Positions 10,501-19,066 are shown, counted from the stretch's first letter. The stretch is DNA of 64,000 nt from Phaeospirillum sp. (GCA_030651575.1 JAUSFB010000030.1:62001-126000); one strand, 5' to 3'. Numbers and translations: made by a program. The notes: generated by a model from the letters alone, not told the origin.

Positions 10501-12120
10501 CGGGTTGGTGACCTGGCTGAAGTTCTGCTTGAAGAAGTGGTGCAGGCCGCGATAGCCCTCGGATAGCACCGCCAGGGGCGTGTCGTCGCCCATGGAGCCA
10601 ATCGCCTCCTTGGCGTCCTCGACCATGGGGTGAAGGATCAGCTCCATGTCCTCCATGGTCAGGCCGTAGGTGGACTGGCGGCGCTTCAGCGCCTCGGAGG
10701 ACAGCTCCACCGGCTCGGGCGCGCCGGTCTTGACCAGGGAGTCCAGCTCGGTGATGCGCTTGATCCAGGCGCCGTAATCGCGCCGCGACGCCAGCAGATC
10801 CTTGATTTCCATGTCGCGGTAGAACCGCCCGGCATCCAGGTCGATGGCGATGCTCTGGCCGGGGCCGACGCGGCCCTTCTCGATCACATCGGCATCGGCC
10901 ACCTTGACCATGCCGGTCTCCGAGCCCAGGATCAGCAGGCCGGTGCGGGTGATGGTGAAGCGCATGGGCCGCAGTCCATTGCGGTCGACGCCGGCCACCA
11001 CCCAGGTTCCATCGGTGGCGCAGATGGCGGCGGGGCCGTCCCACGGCTCGATCACCGAATTGCAGTAGCCAAAGAAGGTGCGGTGGGCTTCGGGCATCAG
11101 GGCGTTGGACCCCAGGCTCTCCGGGATCAGCATCTGCTTGACCAGCGGCGCGGGGCGGCCGGCGCGGCACATCACCTCGAACACATTGTCGAGGGCGGCC
11201 GAATCCGAGCCGCCGGGTTGAACCACCGGCTTCAGGTCGTCCATGGCGGGACCAAAGGTCTCGTGCTCCATGCGCGGTTCGTGGGCCTTCATCCAGTTGA
11301 TGTTGCCGGTCAGCGTGTTGATCTCGCCGTTATGGGCCAGCATGCGGAAGGGTTGGGCCAGCCGCCAGGTGGGGAAGGTGTTGGTGGAATAGCGCTGGTG
11401 ATAGATGGCGAAGCGCGACACGAACCGCGCGTCCAGCAGGTCGGGATAGAAGGTGGTCAGCTGTTCGGCCAGGAACATGCCCTTGTAGATCACCGAGCGG
11501 CAGGACAGCGAGCAGATGTAAAAGTCGGTGACATGCTCGGCCAGCACCCGTTTTTCGATGCGGCGGCGGATGATGAACAGGTCGGCCTCGAAGCGGTCTT
11601 CCGGCGTGCTCAGGGTGTTGGCCACCATGATCTGCTCGATCTCGGGCCGGGTGGCGTTGGCCTTCTCGCCGATCACCGTCACGTCCACCGGCACCTGACG
11701 CCAGCCATAGATGGTGTAGCCGAAGTTCAGGATCTCGGTCTCGACGATGCAGCGGCAACGCTCCTGCGCTCCCAGATCGGTCTTGGGCAGGAACACCATG
11801 CCGACCGCCAGATGGCCGGGCTTGGGCTCGTGGCCCTGGTGGCGGATATGGTCCTTGAAGAAGTCCTGAGGGATTTCCACATGGATGCCCGCGCCGTCGC
11901 CGGTCTTGCCGTCGGCGTCCACCGCGCCGCGATGGAACAGCACCTTCAGCGCCTCGATACCGGCAACCACCACGTCGCGGCGCGCCTTGCCGTCCAGGGC
12001 GGCGACCATGCCGACGCCGCAGGCGTCATGGGGGCTGGTGTCGATGCCGGCGGCTTCCAGGATACGCTGATTGGCGAGGTAGTCGGCGACGAAGGCTTCG
12101 CCCAAAGTCTTGCTCATCAT
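7588..12120 (-). CDS. gltB: Glutamate synthase (NADPH) large subunit
   Basis: GltB is the alpha subunit of GOGAT, which makes two glutamates from glutamine and 2-oxoglutarate. The 1510-residue product begins with a roughly 33-residue propeptide, after which Cys34 (ACGVGM) becomes the glutaminase nucleophile. The central and FMN-binding synthase domains follow. A 3Fe-4S cluster has cysteines spaced C-x5-C-x4-C near residues 1135-1146, and the C-terminal GXGXG beta-helix is present. Length and domain order match the family. It lies 6 bp downstream of gltD on the same strand, so the two form an operon in the order gltD-gltB. The antisense strand is open for hundreds of codons, but only as a GC-driven shadow. 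Confidence 0.97.
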   Translation of the reverse strand: MMSKTLGEAFVADYLANQRILEAAGIDTSPHDACGVGMVAALDGKARRDVVVAGIEALKVLFHRGAVDADGKTGDGAGIHVEIPQDFFKDHIRHQGHEPKPGHLAVGMVFLPKTDLGAQERCRCIVETEILNFGYTIYGWRQVPVDVTVIGEKANATRPEIEQIMVANTLSTPEDRFEADLFIIRRRIEKRVLAEHVTDFYICSLSCRSVIYKGMFLAEQLTTFYPDLLDARFVSRFAIYHQRYSTNTFPTWRLAQPFRMLAHNGEINTLTGNINWMKAHEPRMEHETFGPAMDDLKPVVQPGGSDSAALDNVFEVMCRAGRPAPLVKQMLIPESLGSNALMPEAHRTFFGYCNSVIEPWDGPAAICATDGTWVVAGVDRNGLRPMRFTITRTGLLILGSETGMVKVADADVIEKGRVGPGQSIAIDLDAGRFYRDMEIKDLLASRRDYGAWIKRITELDSLVKTGAPEPVELSSEALKRRQSTYGLTMEDMELILHPMVEDAKEAIGSMGDDTPLAVLSEGYRGLHHFFKQNFSQVTNPPIDSLRESRVMSLRTRLGNLGNILDEDESQCDLLQLESPVLSNAEFAAMRQHMGTLAGVVDCTFDPQAGDNALKDALNRVRREAEDKVRGGCTHLILTDEAVGPGRAAIPMILAAGGVHSHLVRESLRTWTSLNIRSGECLDVHYFAVLIGVGATTVNAYLAQEAIAERQRRGLFGAMTLEDCVKNYKYALDQGLLKIMAKMGISVASSYRGGCNFEAVGLSRTLVAEFFPGMTSRISGIGLTGIQKKAIEQHDTGFGLAAPVLPIGGFYRVRRGAEAHSFDGALIHLLQTAVADDSYALYKKYSDGMRRLPPITIRDLLDTRPAGPPVSLDEVESITEIRKRFLTPGMSLGALSPEAHGTLNIAMNRIGAKSVSGEGGEDRERYRPRPNGDNANSAVKQIASGRFGVTAEYLNMCREIEIKVAQGAKPGEGGQLPGFKVTVEIAKLRHATPGVMLISPPPHHDIYSIEDLAQLIYDLKQINPEARVTVKLVSRSGIGTIAAGVAKAKADTILISGHVGGTGASPQTSIKFAGLPWELGLSEAHQVLTLNRLRHRVRLRTDGGLKTGRDIVIAAMLGAEEFGIGTSSLVAMGCIMVRQCHSNTCPVGVCTQDLALRGKFTGSPEKVVNLFSFIAEDVREILAGLGVRSLAEVIGRSDLLSQVSRGASHLDDLDLNPLLAQADTGGFPRYCVEEKGNEVPDTLDARMIVDAKPALNDGEKMQLDYNVRNVERAIGTKLSHKIFRKHGMTGLKPGHVTVRLRGSAGQSLGAFAVQGLTLEVFGDSNDYVGKGLSGGTIIVRPPVAARLKSNENTIIGNTVLYGATAGKLFAAGQAGERFAVRNSGAEAVIEGCGSNGCEYMTGGTIVILGAVGANFAAGMTGGMAFVYDSDASFPKRVNPDNVIWLRPETAHWRGVLRSLVQEHADATQSAWAEAILADWERELPKFWQVAPKEMLTRLEHPVGKDRVAAAE

Positions 12121-12126
12121 ACTCTC

Positions 12127-13536
12127 CTACTCCGCCGCCTGGGCGGACTTGGCACTGATATGGCGGTGGATGGCGTCGGCGGCGTCGCGGCCGTCCTTGA
12201 TCGCCCAGACCACCAGCGAGGCGCCGCGCACGATGTCGCCGGCGGCGAAGACGCCGTCCAGGGTTGTCATCAGATCGGTGTCGGTCTGGAGCGCGCCCCA
12301 TTTATCGACGCCGAGGTCGAGGGCGTCGAACAGGGCGGGGATATCCTCGGCATCGAAGCCGAGGGCGGCGATCACCATGTCGGCGGGCAGGGTAAAGCTT
12401 GACCCTTCGATCACCACCGGGCTTTGGCGGCCCGAGGAATCGGGCATGCCCAGATGCATGCGGTTGGCCCGCACGCCCTCGGCGGTAATGGAATCGGGGG
12501 CGGCCATCCAGACGAACTCGACGCCTTCCTCCTCGGCATGGGAGACCTCGCGCTGGCTGCCCGGCATGTTGGCGCGGTCGCGGCGGTACAGGCACTTCAC
12601 CGACTTGGCGCCCTGGCGAATGGCGGTGCGCACGCAGTCCATGGCGGTGTCGCCGCCGCCGATCACCACCACGTCCTTCCCGGCGGCGTCCAATCGGGGC
12701 GCGGCGCCGCCGTCGCCCAAGCCCTTGCGGTTCTGGGCGATCAGATAATCCAGGGCGGCATGCACATGGGGGCGGTCGGAACCGGGAATGCCCAGCGGCT
12801 TGGCCTTGTAGACGCCGGTGGCGATCAGCACCGCGTCGTGGCGGGCGCGCAGCTCGGCGAAGGACAGATCCTTGCCGATGGCCACGCCGGTGACGAAGGC
12901 GACGCCGGATTCGGCCAGCAGGGCGATACGGCGCTCCACCATCGGCTTTTCCAGCTTGAAGCCGGGAATACCGTAGATCAGCAGCCCGCCCATGCGGTCG
13001 TGGCGATCGTAGACGGTGACGCCATAGCCGTGCCGGCGCAGCGCCTCGGCCGCCGCCAGGCCGGCGGGGCCGCCGCCGACGATGCCGACCGAGCGGCCCA
13101 GCTCGGCCTTGGGCAGCACCGGCTTGACCCAGCCTTGGGCGAAGGCGTGCTCGGTGATGTGCCGCTCCACCGCGCCGATGGTGACGTTGCCATGGCTGGA
13201 CTGCTCCAGCACGCACGAGCCCTCGCACAGGCGGTCCTGGGGGCAGATGCGGCCGCAGATCTCGGGGAAGGTGTTGGTGGAAGACGATACGGCGTAGGCC
13301 TCTTCCATGCGTCCTTGGGCCACCAGCATCAGCCAGTCGGGGATGTTGTTGCCCAAGGGGCAATGCAGCGAGCAGAACGGAATGCCGCACTGTTCGCAGC
13401 GCGACGATTGATCGCCGGCGACGGTATCGGGAAAGGCTTGGCTGATCTCGCCAAAATCGGCCCGGCGCAGAGCGGCGGAACGTTTGTCGGGCATGCGCTG
13501 ATGCAGATGGGTGAATTGAAGCATTTTGCGCGTCAT
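12127..13536 (-). CDS. gltD: Glutamate synthase (NADPH) small subunit
   Basis: GltD is the beta subunit that takes electrons from NADPH through FAD and passes them to GltB. The 469-residue protein has two N-terminal low-potential 4Fe-4S motifs (Cys 47/50/55/59 and Cys 94/98/104/108). An FAD-binding GGGPAGLA motif lies near residue 153 and a second Rossmann motif, GGGDTAMD, near residue 292. It is first in the gltD-gltB operon. About 92 nt upstream on its strand there is a perfect TATAAT (13633 to 13628), but I could not find a convincing -35 element at the right spacing, so the promoter is only a suggestion. Confidence 0.96.
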   Translation of the reverse strand: MTRKMLQFTHLHQRMPDKRSAALRRADFGEISQAFPDTVAGDQSSRCEQCGIPFCSLHCPLGNNIPDWLMLVAQGRMEEAYAVSSSTNTFPEICGRICPQDRLCEGSCVLEQSSHGNVTIGAVERHITEHAFAQGWVKPVLPKAELGRSVGIVGGGPAGLAAAEALRRHGYGVTVYDRHDRMGGLLIYGIPGFKLEKPMVERRIALLAESGVAFVTGVAIGKDLSFAELRARHDAVLIATGVYKAKPLGIPGSDRPHVHAALDYLIAQNRKGLGDGGAAPRLDAAGKDVVVIGGGDTAMDCVRTAIRQGAKSVKCLYRRDRANMPGSQREVSHAEEEGVEFVWMAAPDSITAEGVRANRMHLGMPDSSGRQSPVVIEGSSFTLPADMVIAALGFDAEDIPALFDALDLGVDKWGALQTDTDLMTTLDGVFAAGDIVRGASLVVWAIKDGRDAADAIHRHISAKSAQAAE

Positions 13537-13786
13537 GGCGAGTCCTCCGGGCCGGGTCGGGGCGCAGACTAGGGCGGCAAACGGGAGGAATCAACGGAAA
13601 TTAGCCAACTAAGACAGCATAGCTGCCATTATAATTCCGGTGTCGTTGCTCTGGGTGGCTGCTATGATGAAGTGAAAGAATGTTGGCGGTAAATTGGTCT
13701 CAATCCGGTCCTTTCCTCTTCTCCCTCTTCCGGCAGGCCCGCGCCCGGTGGTATAAGAGCCGCGGGCGAATAGGGGGACACCTTAA

Positions 13787-14587
13787 GTGACGCTGCTTGA
13801 CGTTCTGGTCGTCGCTCTGATTCAGGGGTTTGGCGAAGTGCTGCCGATGGGCGCTTCCGGGCTGCTGGCGGTGCTGCCCATGCTGACCGGAAGCCCGGAC
13901 GGCCGTGCCGCCTTGTCGGTCGCCGCCCATCTGGGAACCCTGCTGGCCCTGATGCTTTATTTCTGGCGCGACGTCTGGGCCATGGGCCAGGGGGTCTGGC
14001 GGTTGCTCAAGGGCAAGCCCGATGGCGGCACCCGCTTATTCCTGCATGTAATGGTCGGAACGGTCCCGGCGGCGGCGGCGGGCTGGTTTCTGATGGACCG
14101 GGGCTTTGGCGGCGTCGGGCCGGCCCTGGCCGCCACGCTGATCCTGGGCGGCGGGTTGCTGCTGCTGGTCTGCGACAAGCTGGGCCTGACGGTCCGGCGG
14201 ATCGAGCACATGACCTTCGTCGGCTCGTTCGGGCTGGGGGTGCTTCAGGTCCTGGCCTTGATTCCGGGGGTGTCGCGCACTGGGATCACCATCACCGTTT
14301 GCCGCTTGCTGGGGTGGGAGCGTCAGGCGGCGGCGCGGTTCTCGCTGCTGCTGGCCATGCCGCTGATCCTGGGGCATGGCGGCCGGACCTTCTGGAGCCT
14401 GTCGCGGCATACCGACCTGATCGTTTCGGCCGATCTGATGATCGCGGCGGCGGCGGCGGGATTGGCGTCGCTGCTGGCGGTGGCGATCATGATGGCCTGG
14501 GTCGAACGCCGGACCTTCCTGCCATTCTCGGTGGCCCGCATATTGTTCGGCGCCGCCGCCCTGGCGCTGGCGCTATGGATCGGATGA
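13787..14587 (+). CDS. UppP/BacA-family membrane protein, divergent active site
   Basis: The 266-residue protein is hydrophobic with about eight predicted membrane segments and matches the undecaprenyl-diphosphatase family, which recycles the lipid carrier for peptidoglycan. The Q-x3-E motif (QGFGE, residues 14-18) and the PGVSRTG motif near residue 162 are intact. The usual P-x-S-S-S-G-H segment is replaced by P-M-G-A-S-G-L, so the conserved histidine and two serines are missing. It may have altered activity or another pyrophosphate substrate. Start is a GTG at 13787 with AGGGGGA about 8 nt upstream. A possible -10 (GTATAAG) lies at about 13750. Confidence 0.75.
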   Translation: MTLLDVLVVALIQGFGEVLPMGASGLLAVLPMLTGSPDGRAALSVAAHLGTLLALMLYFWRDVWAMGQGVWRLLKGKPDGGTRLFLHVMVGTVPAAAAGWFLMDRGFGGVGPALAATLILGGGLLLLVCDKLGLTVRRIEHMTFVGSFGLGVLQVLALIPGVSRTGITITVCRLLGWERQAAARFSLLLAMPLILGHGGRTFWSLSRHTDLIVSADLMIAAAAAGLASLLAVAIMMAWVERRTFLPFSVARILFGAAALALALWIG

Positions 14588-14595
14588 GGAGTTAA

Positions 14596-14654
14596 CGCGC
14601 CCCGTGGCGCGGAGCCAAGGGCCACGGATGTGGCCCGCCCGGCGTTTGAGGGAC
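14596..14654 (+). repeat. 59-bp repeat, copy 1 (two hairpins)
   Basis: Identical to 14702-14760, offset 106 bp. It contains CGCGCC/GGCGCG (14596-14601 with 14606-14611) and GGGCCAC/GTGGCCC (14619-14625 with 14630-14636). It ends in a module reading CCCGCCCGGCG then TTGAGGGAC. A near copy of that end module lies inverted at about 41411. Starts 9 bp after the stop of the UppP-like gene. Confidence 0.85.
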
Positions 14655-14701
14655 GAATACACCGACGCGCCGCCCGGCGCGGAGTTGCGGCCAAGGGCCG
14701 G

Positions 14702-14760
14702 CGCGCCCCGTGGCGCGGAGCCAAGGGCCACGGATGTGGCCCGCCCGGCGTTTGAGGGAC
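14702..14760 (+). repeat. 59-bp repeat, copy 2 (two hairpins)
   Basis: Second exact copy, ending 21 bp before the mesaconyl-CoA hydratase start codon. Its hairpins would therefore lie in the mRNA leader of that gene. The spacer between copies (14655-14701) is itself a degenerate GC-rich relative. Confidence 0.85.
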
Positions 14761-14781
14761 AAATAGTCAAAGAGGATCCTT

Positions 14782-15852
14782 ATGACCAAGACCAATTCCG
14801 GGAATTTTTTCGAGGATTTCAAGCTCGGCCAGGTTATCAGCCACGCCACGCCGCGCACGGTGACCAGTGGCGACGTAGCGCTGTACACCGCGCTGTACGG
14901 CTCGCGCTTCGCCGTCAATTCCTCGGCTGAATTCGCCAAATCCATCGGCATGGCTGCCGAGTCGTTCGGGCATCTGGCCCCGGTGGACGACATGCTGGCC
15001 TTCCATGTGGTGTTCGGCAAGACCGTCCCCGATGTCAGCTTGAACGCCGTGGCCAATCTGGGCTATGCCGCCGGCCGGTTCGGCGAGCCGGTCTACCCCG
15101 GCGACACCCTGACCACCACGTCGACGGTGATCGGGTTGAAGGAGAACTCCAACAAGCAGACCGGCGTGGTCTATGTGCGCTCGGTCGGCGTCAATCAGCT
15201 TGGCGAGATGGTGGTCGAGTATGTGCGCTGGGTGATGGTCAAAAAGCGCGACCCCAACGCCGTCATCGCCGAGGAAAAAGTCCCCGAGCTGCCGACCGCC
15301 GTGGCCGCCGCCGACCTGATCATCCCCGACGGGCTGCGCCTGGCGGCCTATGACGACACCTTGGCCGGCAGCTCCCATCGCTGGGCCGACTACGCCGTGG
15401 GCGAGAAGATCGATCATGTGGACGGCATGACCATCGAGGAAGCCGAGCATATGATGGCGACTCGCCTGTGGCAGAATACCGCCAAGGTCCATTTCAACCA
15501 GTTTACCGAAGGTCAGGGCCGTTTTGGCCGCCGCCTGATCTATGGCGGCCACATTATCAGTCTGGCGCGCGCCCTGTCGTTCAACGGCCTGGGCAACGCC
15601 TTCAAGCTGGTGGCCATCAACGGTGGCCGTCACGCCAGTCCCACCTTTGCCGGCGACACCATCCACGCCTGGTCGGAAGTGTTGGAGAAGATTGAGATTC
15701 CCGGCCGTCAGGACGTCGGCGCGCTGCGTCTGCGCCTTGTCGCCACCAAGAATCAGCCCTGCGCCAGCTTCCCGTTCAAGAAGGACGACGGCAAGGAGTT
15801 CGACCCCTCCGTGGTGCTGGACTTCGACATCACCGTGCTGATGCCGCGCTGA
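14782..15852 (+). CDS. mcd: Mesaconyl-CoA hydratase (beta-methylmalyl-CoA dehydratase), MaoC family
   Basis: The 356-residue protein has two MaoC/hot-dog halves. It opens with N-x-G-N-F-F-E-D-F and continues with HATPRTVTSGDVALYTALYG and FHVVFGKTVPDVSLNA, and later has YGGHIISLARALSFNGL. As I remember it, this matches the dedicated mesaconyl-CoA hydratase of Rhodobacter and relatives rather than generic MaoC enoyl-CoA hydratases. The enzyme interconverts mesaconyl-C1-CoA and beta-methylmalyl-CoA in the ethylmalonyl-CoA pathway for acetyl-CoA assimilation, or in the methylaspartate-type route. No ccr, ecm or mcl gene is in the window. The ATG at 14782 has AGAGGA upstream. A strong terminator follows. 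Confidence 0.85.
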   Translation: MTKTNSGNFFEDFKLGQVISHATPRTVTSGDVALYTALYGSRFAVNSSAEFAKSIGMAAESFGHLAPVDDMLAFHVVFGKTVPDVSLNAVANLGYAAGRFGEPVYPGDTLTTTSTVIGLKENSNKQTGVVYVRSVGVNQLGEMVVEYVRWVMVKKRDPNAVIAEEKVPELPTAVAAADLIIPDGLRLAAYDDTLAGSSHRWADYAVGEKIDHVDGMTIEEAEHMMATRLWQNTAKVHFNQFTEGQGRFGRRLIYGGHIISLARALSFNGLGNAFKLVAINGGRHASPTFAGDTIHAWSEVLEKIEIPGRQDVGALRLRLVATKNQPCASFPFKKDDGKEFDPSVVLDFDITVLMPR

Positions 15853-15944
15853 GGCGCTATCGGCGCAAGACTGCCATGCCGGAAAGATGAGGCTCCGTCC
15901 CCCCGGCAGGGGCGGGGTATGGTAAAATGGTTGCGTAGGAGCTT

Positions 15945-15979
15945 AAGGCCCCGGACCTCATGCAGGCCGGGGCCTTTTT
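15945..15979 (+). terminator. Rho-independent terminator after mcd
   Basis: GGCCCCGG (15947-15954) pairs with CCGGGGCC (15967-15974), followed by TTTTT at 15975-15979. It isolates the mcd unit from the RTX gene, whose start codon is only 26 bp further on. Any RTX promoter must therefore lie upstream of or overlap this hairpin. Confidence 0.85.
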
Positions 15980-16004
15980 CCGTCTCCCGCCATGGGAGGA
16001 AGCC

Positions 16005-19000
16005 ATGTTGGACGACCTCACCACCCCGAATCCCGCCACCGGGACCGATGCCCCGTCGACGGATACCGCCCGTCAGGATCTTGACGATCTGACGGTTCTG
16101 ACCGACGTGTCGCGCCCCGATATGGGGCAGGCCCGCGTCACCATTGCCCGCCCGGTCGATGTGGATGACGCCAAACTTGGCGCCCTGACCTTGGTGCACC
16201 AGGGCTCGCGCTCGGCGCCGCGAGTCGATGTGTTGCATATGACTCCGACCACGGCGGCCAATGTGGAGGTTGGGGGCGAGGTGGTCGGTGGAGGCCGCTC
16301 CGCCCTTCCTGAAGCGTCGCAGCGTTCCGCCGAGGGGGGGATCGCCATCGAGCAGGTCGCGGCGCACGGCGTCGGATTGACCGCCACGGCGGATGGGGCG
16401 GGCGTGGTTTCGCTGGTCGAGGAGGGCCGTGCGACGGCGTCTGTCGGCGTGGCCCCTCCTTCCGTCGAGCCGCCGCCGCGCGTGGATGTGGTCACCGGGA
16501 CCGCGCCGGTCGAAGCGCCTTCCGAGGACGCGCCGGTCGAGGCCCCTGCCGTGATCGAGCAGATGCTGCCGGTCAACCATGACCCGACCGCCGAGTCCGT
16601 CGCCCTGACCGGTCGCGAGGATACGCCCATCAGCTTTGGCCTGACCTACGGCGATGAGGACGGCGACGCCCTGAGCGTATCGCTGGGGACTCCCGCCCAC
16701 GGTCGTATCTCCATGGATTCCGCCACCGGCCGCTATGTCTATGCCCCTGACCCGGATTGGAGCGGCACCGATCACCTGACCTATACCGTGACCGATTCCC
16801 ACGGAGCCAGCGTCACCCGCAGTGTCGACGTCACCGTCGAGGCGGTCAATGACGCGCCGGTGGTCGATGGCGCGCCCGGCCTGGATGTTGGCCAGTCCGG
16901 CACGGTGGAGGGTTCGGTGGCTGCCCATGACGTGGACAGCGTCGCCCTGACTTACGCCCTGCTGGATTCCGAGGGCAACCGCGTCACCACCCTTGTCACC
17001 GATCATGGCACCGTTGTGATCGATCCGGTCAGTGGCGCTTATGGTTTCACGCCGAACGTGGAACAGGTCGCCCTCGGAGTCGGCGAGATCACCCATGACG
17101 GCTTCAAGGTCGTCGCTTTCGACGGTGAGCTGACCAGTTCGCCGGTGGACGTCGCCGTGACCATCACCGGCACCAATGATCTGCCGGTGGTGACCTCCGT
17201 CACCGGCGGCGTCGGCACCGAGGACCGCGCCGTCACCGGCGCCATCGCCGCCAGCGATGTGGATGGCGACAGCCTGACCTACAGTTTGGGCGATCAGGTG
17301 CCGGCCCACGGCACCGTCGAGGTGCTGGCGGATGGCAGCTATACCTACATTCCTGCTCCGGATTGGAGCGGCAGCGACAGCTTCGCCGTGATGGTCGATG
17401 ACGGTCATGGCGGCATCACCGCCCAGACGGTCACCGTCACCCTGGCCGCCGGCAATGACGCGCCGGTGGTGACCTCCGTCACCGGTGGCAGCGGCGCCGA
17501 GGATCATGTGATCGCCGGCGCCATCACCGCCAGCGATGTTGACGGCGACAGCCTGACTTACAGCCTCGCCGATCATGGCGCTCCGGCCCATGGCCGGGTC
17601 GCGCTGGAGGCGGATGGCAGTTATACCTTCACGCCTGACGCCAATTGGAGCGGTCATGACGCCTTTACCGTGCTGGTGAGCGATGGTCATGGCGGCGTCG
17701 CCAGCCGCACCATCGACCTTGCCGTCGCTGGAGTGGCGGACGCTCCGAGCCTCGTCGCCCATGACGTCGTCATCGGGTCGTCGGGGGCCGACATGGTGCT
17801 GACCGGCACCGTCGGAGCCGATACCCTGGTGGGCGGCAGCGGCAACGACACCATCAGCGGCAATGCCGGCAACGACGTGTTGCGCGGTGATGGCGGTGGT
17901 CTCGGCGCCTATCGCGTGGCATTGGATATCCAGGCGGCGTTGACTGATGCCGACGGGTCCGAGCGGTTGGGAGCGGTGACCATCGCCGGCATGCCGGCTG
18001 ATGCCAGTCTGTCGGCCGGAATCCGCAATCCCGACGGCTCGTGGACCTTGACCGCCGATCAGTTGAGCGGCCTGACCCTAAGCGCCGGTGGCGGCGACGC
18101 CTTTGACCTGACCGTCACGGCCAGTTCGATCGAGGCCGCCAATCTTGACGCCGCCTCGACGCGGCAGACCCTGCATGTGGGCTTTGCCGGGGTGGGCGTC
18201 GGCAGCGACACCCTGACGGGCGGTCTGGGCGCGGACCTGCTGGATGGCGGCGGTGGCCGCGATGTTCTCAATTACGGCACCGACTCCGCCTGGGGCGGCG
18301 GTTGGTATGCCCATGACGTGGGCAGCCCCGGCTCGGCCGGAAGCGGCGACCTCGTCTCCATTGCCGGCAAGGCCCAGAGTAACGATGTCTTCGTCGGCGG
18401 CGAGGGTGCTGACACCCTGGTCATGGGCAGCGGCAACGAAGCCCTGTTCCTTGACGATCAGTACAGTCCGATCAATGCCGCTGCCGGTATGGGGCCGCGC
18501 ATCCAGGGCGTCGAAACCATTCTGGCCGGTTCCGGCAATGACGTGGTCGACATGACCAGCGAGCGTTATGCCTATGGCAATGTCGCCATCGACGGCGGTG
18601 GCGGCAATGATGTGGTTTGGGGCAATGCCGGCGGCGATATGCTGATTGGCGGCACAGGCAACGACACCCTGCACGGCGGTCTTGGCAGTGACACTTTGTA
18701 TGGCGGCGGCGGCGCCGACGTTGTCGACGGCGGTAGCGGCAATGACGTCCTGAAGGGCGGCGCTGGCGATGACCTGTTCCTGCTGGACGTCTTGGGTCGC
18801 GACACCATCGACGGCGGCGCCGGCAAGTGGACCGACACCCTCGATCTCAGCGAGATCGGGGAAGGTCACACCGTGGTGGTGATGACCGAACACGGCCAGA
18901 ACTGGACGGTCTCGCCCGATGACCATGGCGCTCATGTGCGCGGTCTGGGTCACGACACCTCCGGCCAGGTCCTGGTCGATGGAGAGGTCAAGGTTGACTT

Positions 19001-19028
19001 CACCAATATCGAGAAAATCGAGTGGTGA
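16005..19028 (+). CDS. Secreted RTX protein with cadherin-like (VCBS-type) repeats
   Basis: The product has 1007 residues, is acidic and has almost no cysteine or lysine. Residues about 1-190 are low-similarity sequence. Residues about 190-590 hold four Ig/cadherin-like units with recurring D-x-D-G-D-x-L-x-Y and A-P-D-x-x-W-S-G-x-D patterns; the last two are near copies of each other. Nonapeptide calcium-binding RTX repeats (GGSGNDT type) occur near residue 610 and again at about 860-930. There is no Sec signal peptide, so export by a type I system using a C-terminal signal is expected, but no transporter genes are nearby. It is probably a surface or adhesion protein. The ATG at 16005 has GGGAGGA 5 nt upstream and an independent terminator follows. 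Confidence 0.88.
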   Translation: MLDDLTTPNPATGTDAPSTDTARQDLDDLTVLTDVSRPDMGQARVTIARPVDVDDAKLGALTLVHQGSRSAPRVDVLHMTPTTAANVEVGGEVVGGGRSALPEASQRSAEGGIAIEQVAAHGVGLTATADGAGVVSLVEEGRATASVGVAPPSVEPPPRVDVVTGTAPVEAPSEDAPVEAPAVIEQMLPVNHDPTAESVALTGREDTPISFGLTYGDEDGDALSVSLGTPAHGRISMDSATGRYVYAPDPDWSGTDHLTYTVTDSHGASVTRSVDVTVEAVNDAPVVDGAPGLDVGQSGTVEGSVAAHDVDSVALTYALLDSEGNRVTTLVTDHGTVVIDPVSGAYGFTPNVEQVALGVGEITHDGFKVVAFDGELTSSPVDVAVTITGTNDLPVVTSVTGGVGTEDRAVTGAIAASDVDGDSLTYSLGDQVPAHGTVEVLADGSYTYIPAPDWSGSDSFAVMVDDGHGGITAQTVTVTLAAGNDAPVVTSVTGGSGAEDHVIAGAITASDVDGDSLTYSLADHGAPAHGRVALEADGSYTFTPDANWSGHDAFTVLVSDGHGGVASRTIDLAVAGVADAPSLVAHDVVIGSSGADMVLTGTVGADTLVGGSGNDTISGNAGNDVLRGDGGGLGAYRVALDIQAALTDADGSERLGAVTIAGMPADASLSAGIRNPDGSWTLTADQLSGLTLSAGGGDAFDLTVTASSIEAANLDAASTRQTLHVGFAGVGVGSDTLTGGLGADLLDGGGGRDVLNYGTDSAWGGGWYAHDVGSPGSAGSGDLVSIAGKAQSNDVFVGGEGADTLVMGSGNEALFLDDQYSPINAAAGMGPRIQGVETILAGSGNDVVDMTSERYAYGNVAIDGGGGNDVVWGNAGGDMLIGGTGNDTLHGGLGSDTLYGGGGADVVDGGSGNDVLKGGAGDDLFLLDVLGRDTIDGGAGKWTDTLDLSEIGEGHTVVVMTEHGQNWTVSPDDHGAHVRGLGHDTSGQVLVDGEVKVDFTNIEKIEW
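17170..17740 (+). repeat. Two near-identical cadherin-like units within the RTX gene
   Basis: The units beginning near 17176 and near 17455 both encode a PVVTSVTGG start, an ASDVDGDSLTYSL core and a W-S-G-x-D ending. They read as a recent in-frame duplication of roughly 280 bp. Related but older units lie upstream from about 16570. Confidence 0.7.
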
Positions 19029-19066
19029 TCATGTCGCGACGGCCGGCGAGTCCGGTTCGTCGGACC

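Noticed and set aside
7624-10566. 980-codon open frame antisense to gltB
   Set aside because: Its Gly/Ala/His/Gln-rich text is the usual mirror of a GC-rich gene. The other strand is a full-length glutamate synthase with all motifs.
13628-13633. Perfect TATAAT on the minus strand upstream of gltD
   Set aside because: No recognisable -35 element at 16-18 bp, so it is not listed as a promoter.
15753-17762. 669-codon frame antisense to the RTX gene
   Set aside because: Low-complexity Asp/His/Gly/Arg-rich product with no ribosome-binding site. It mirrors the RTX repeats.
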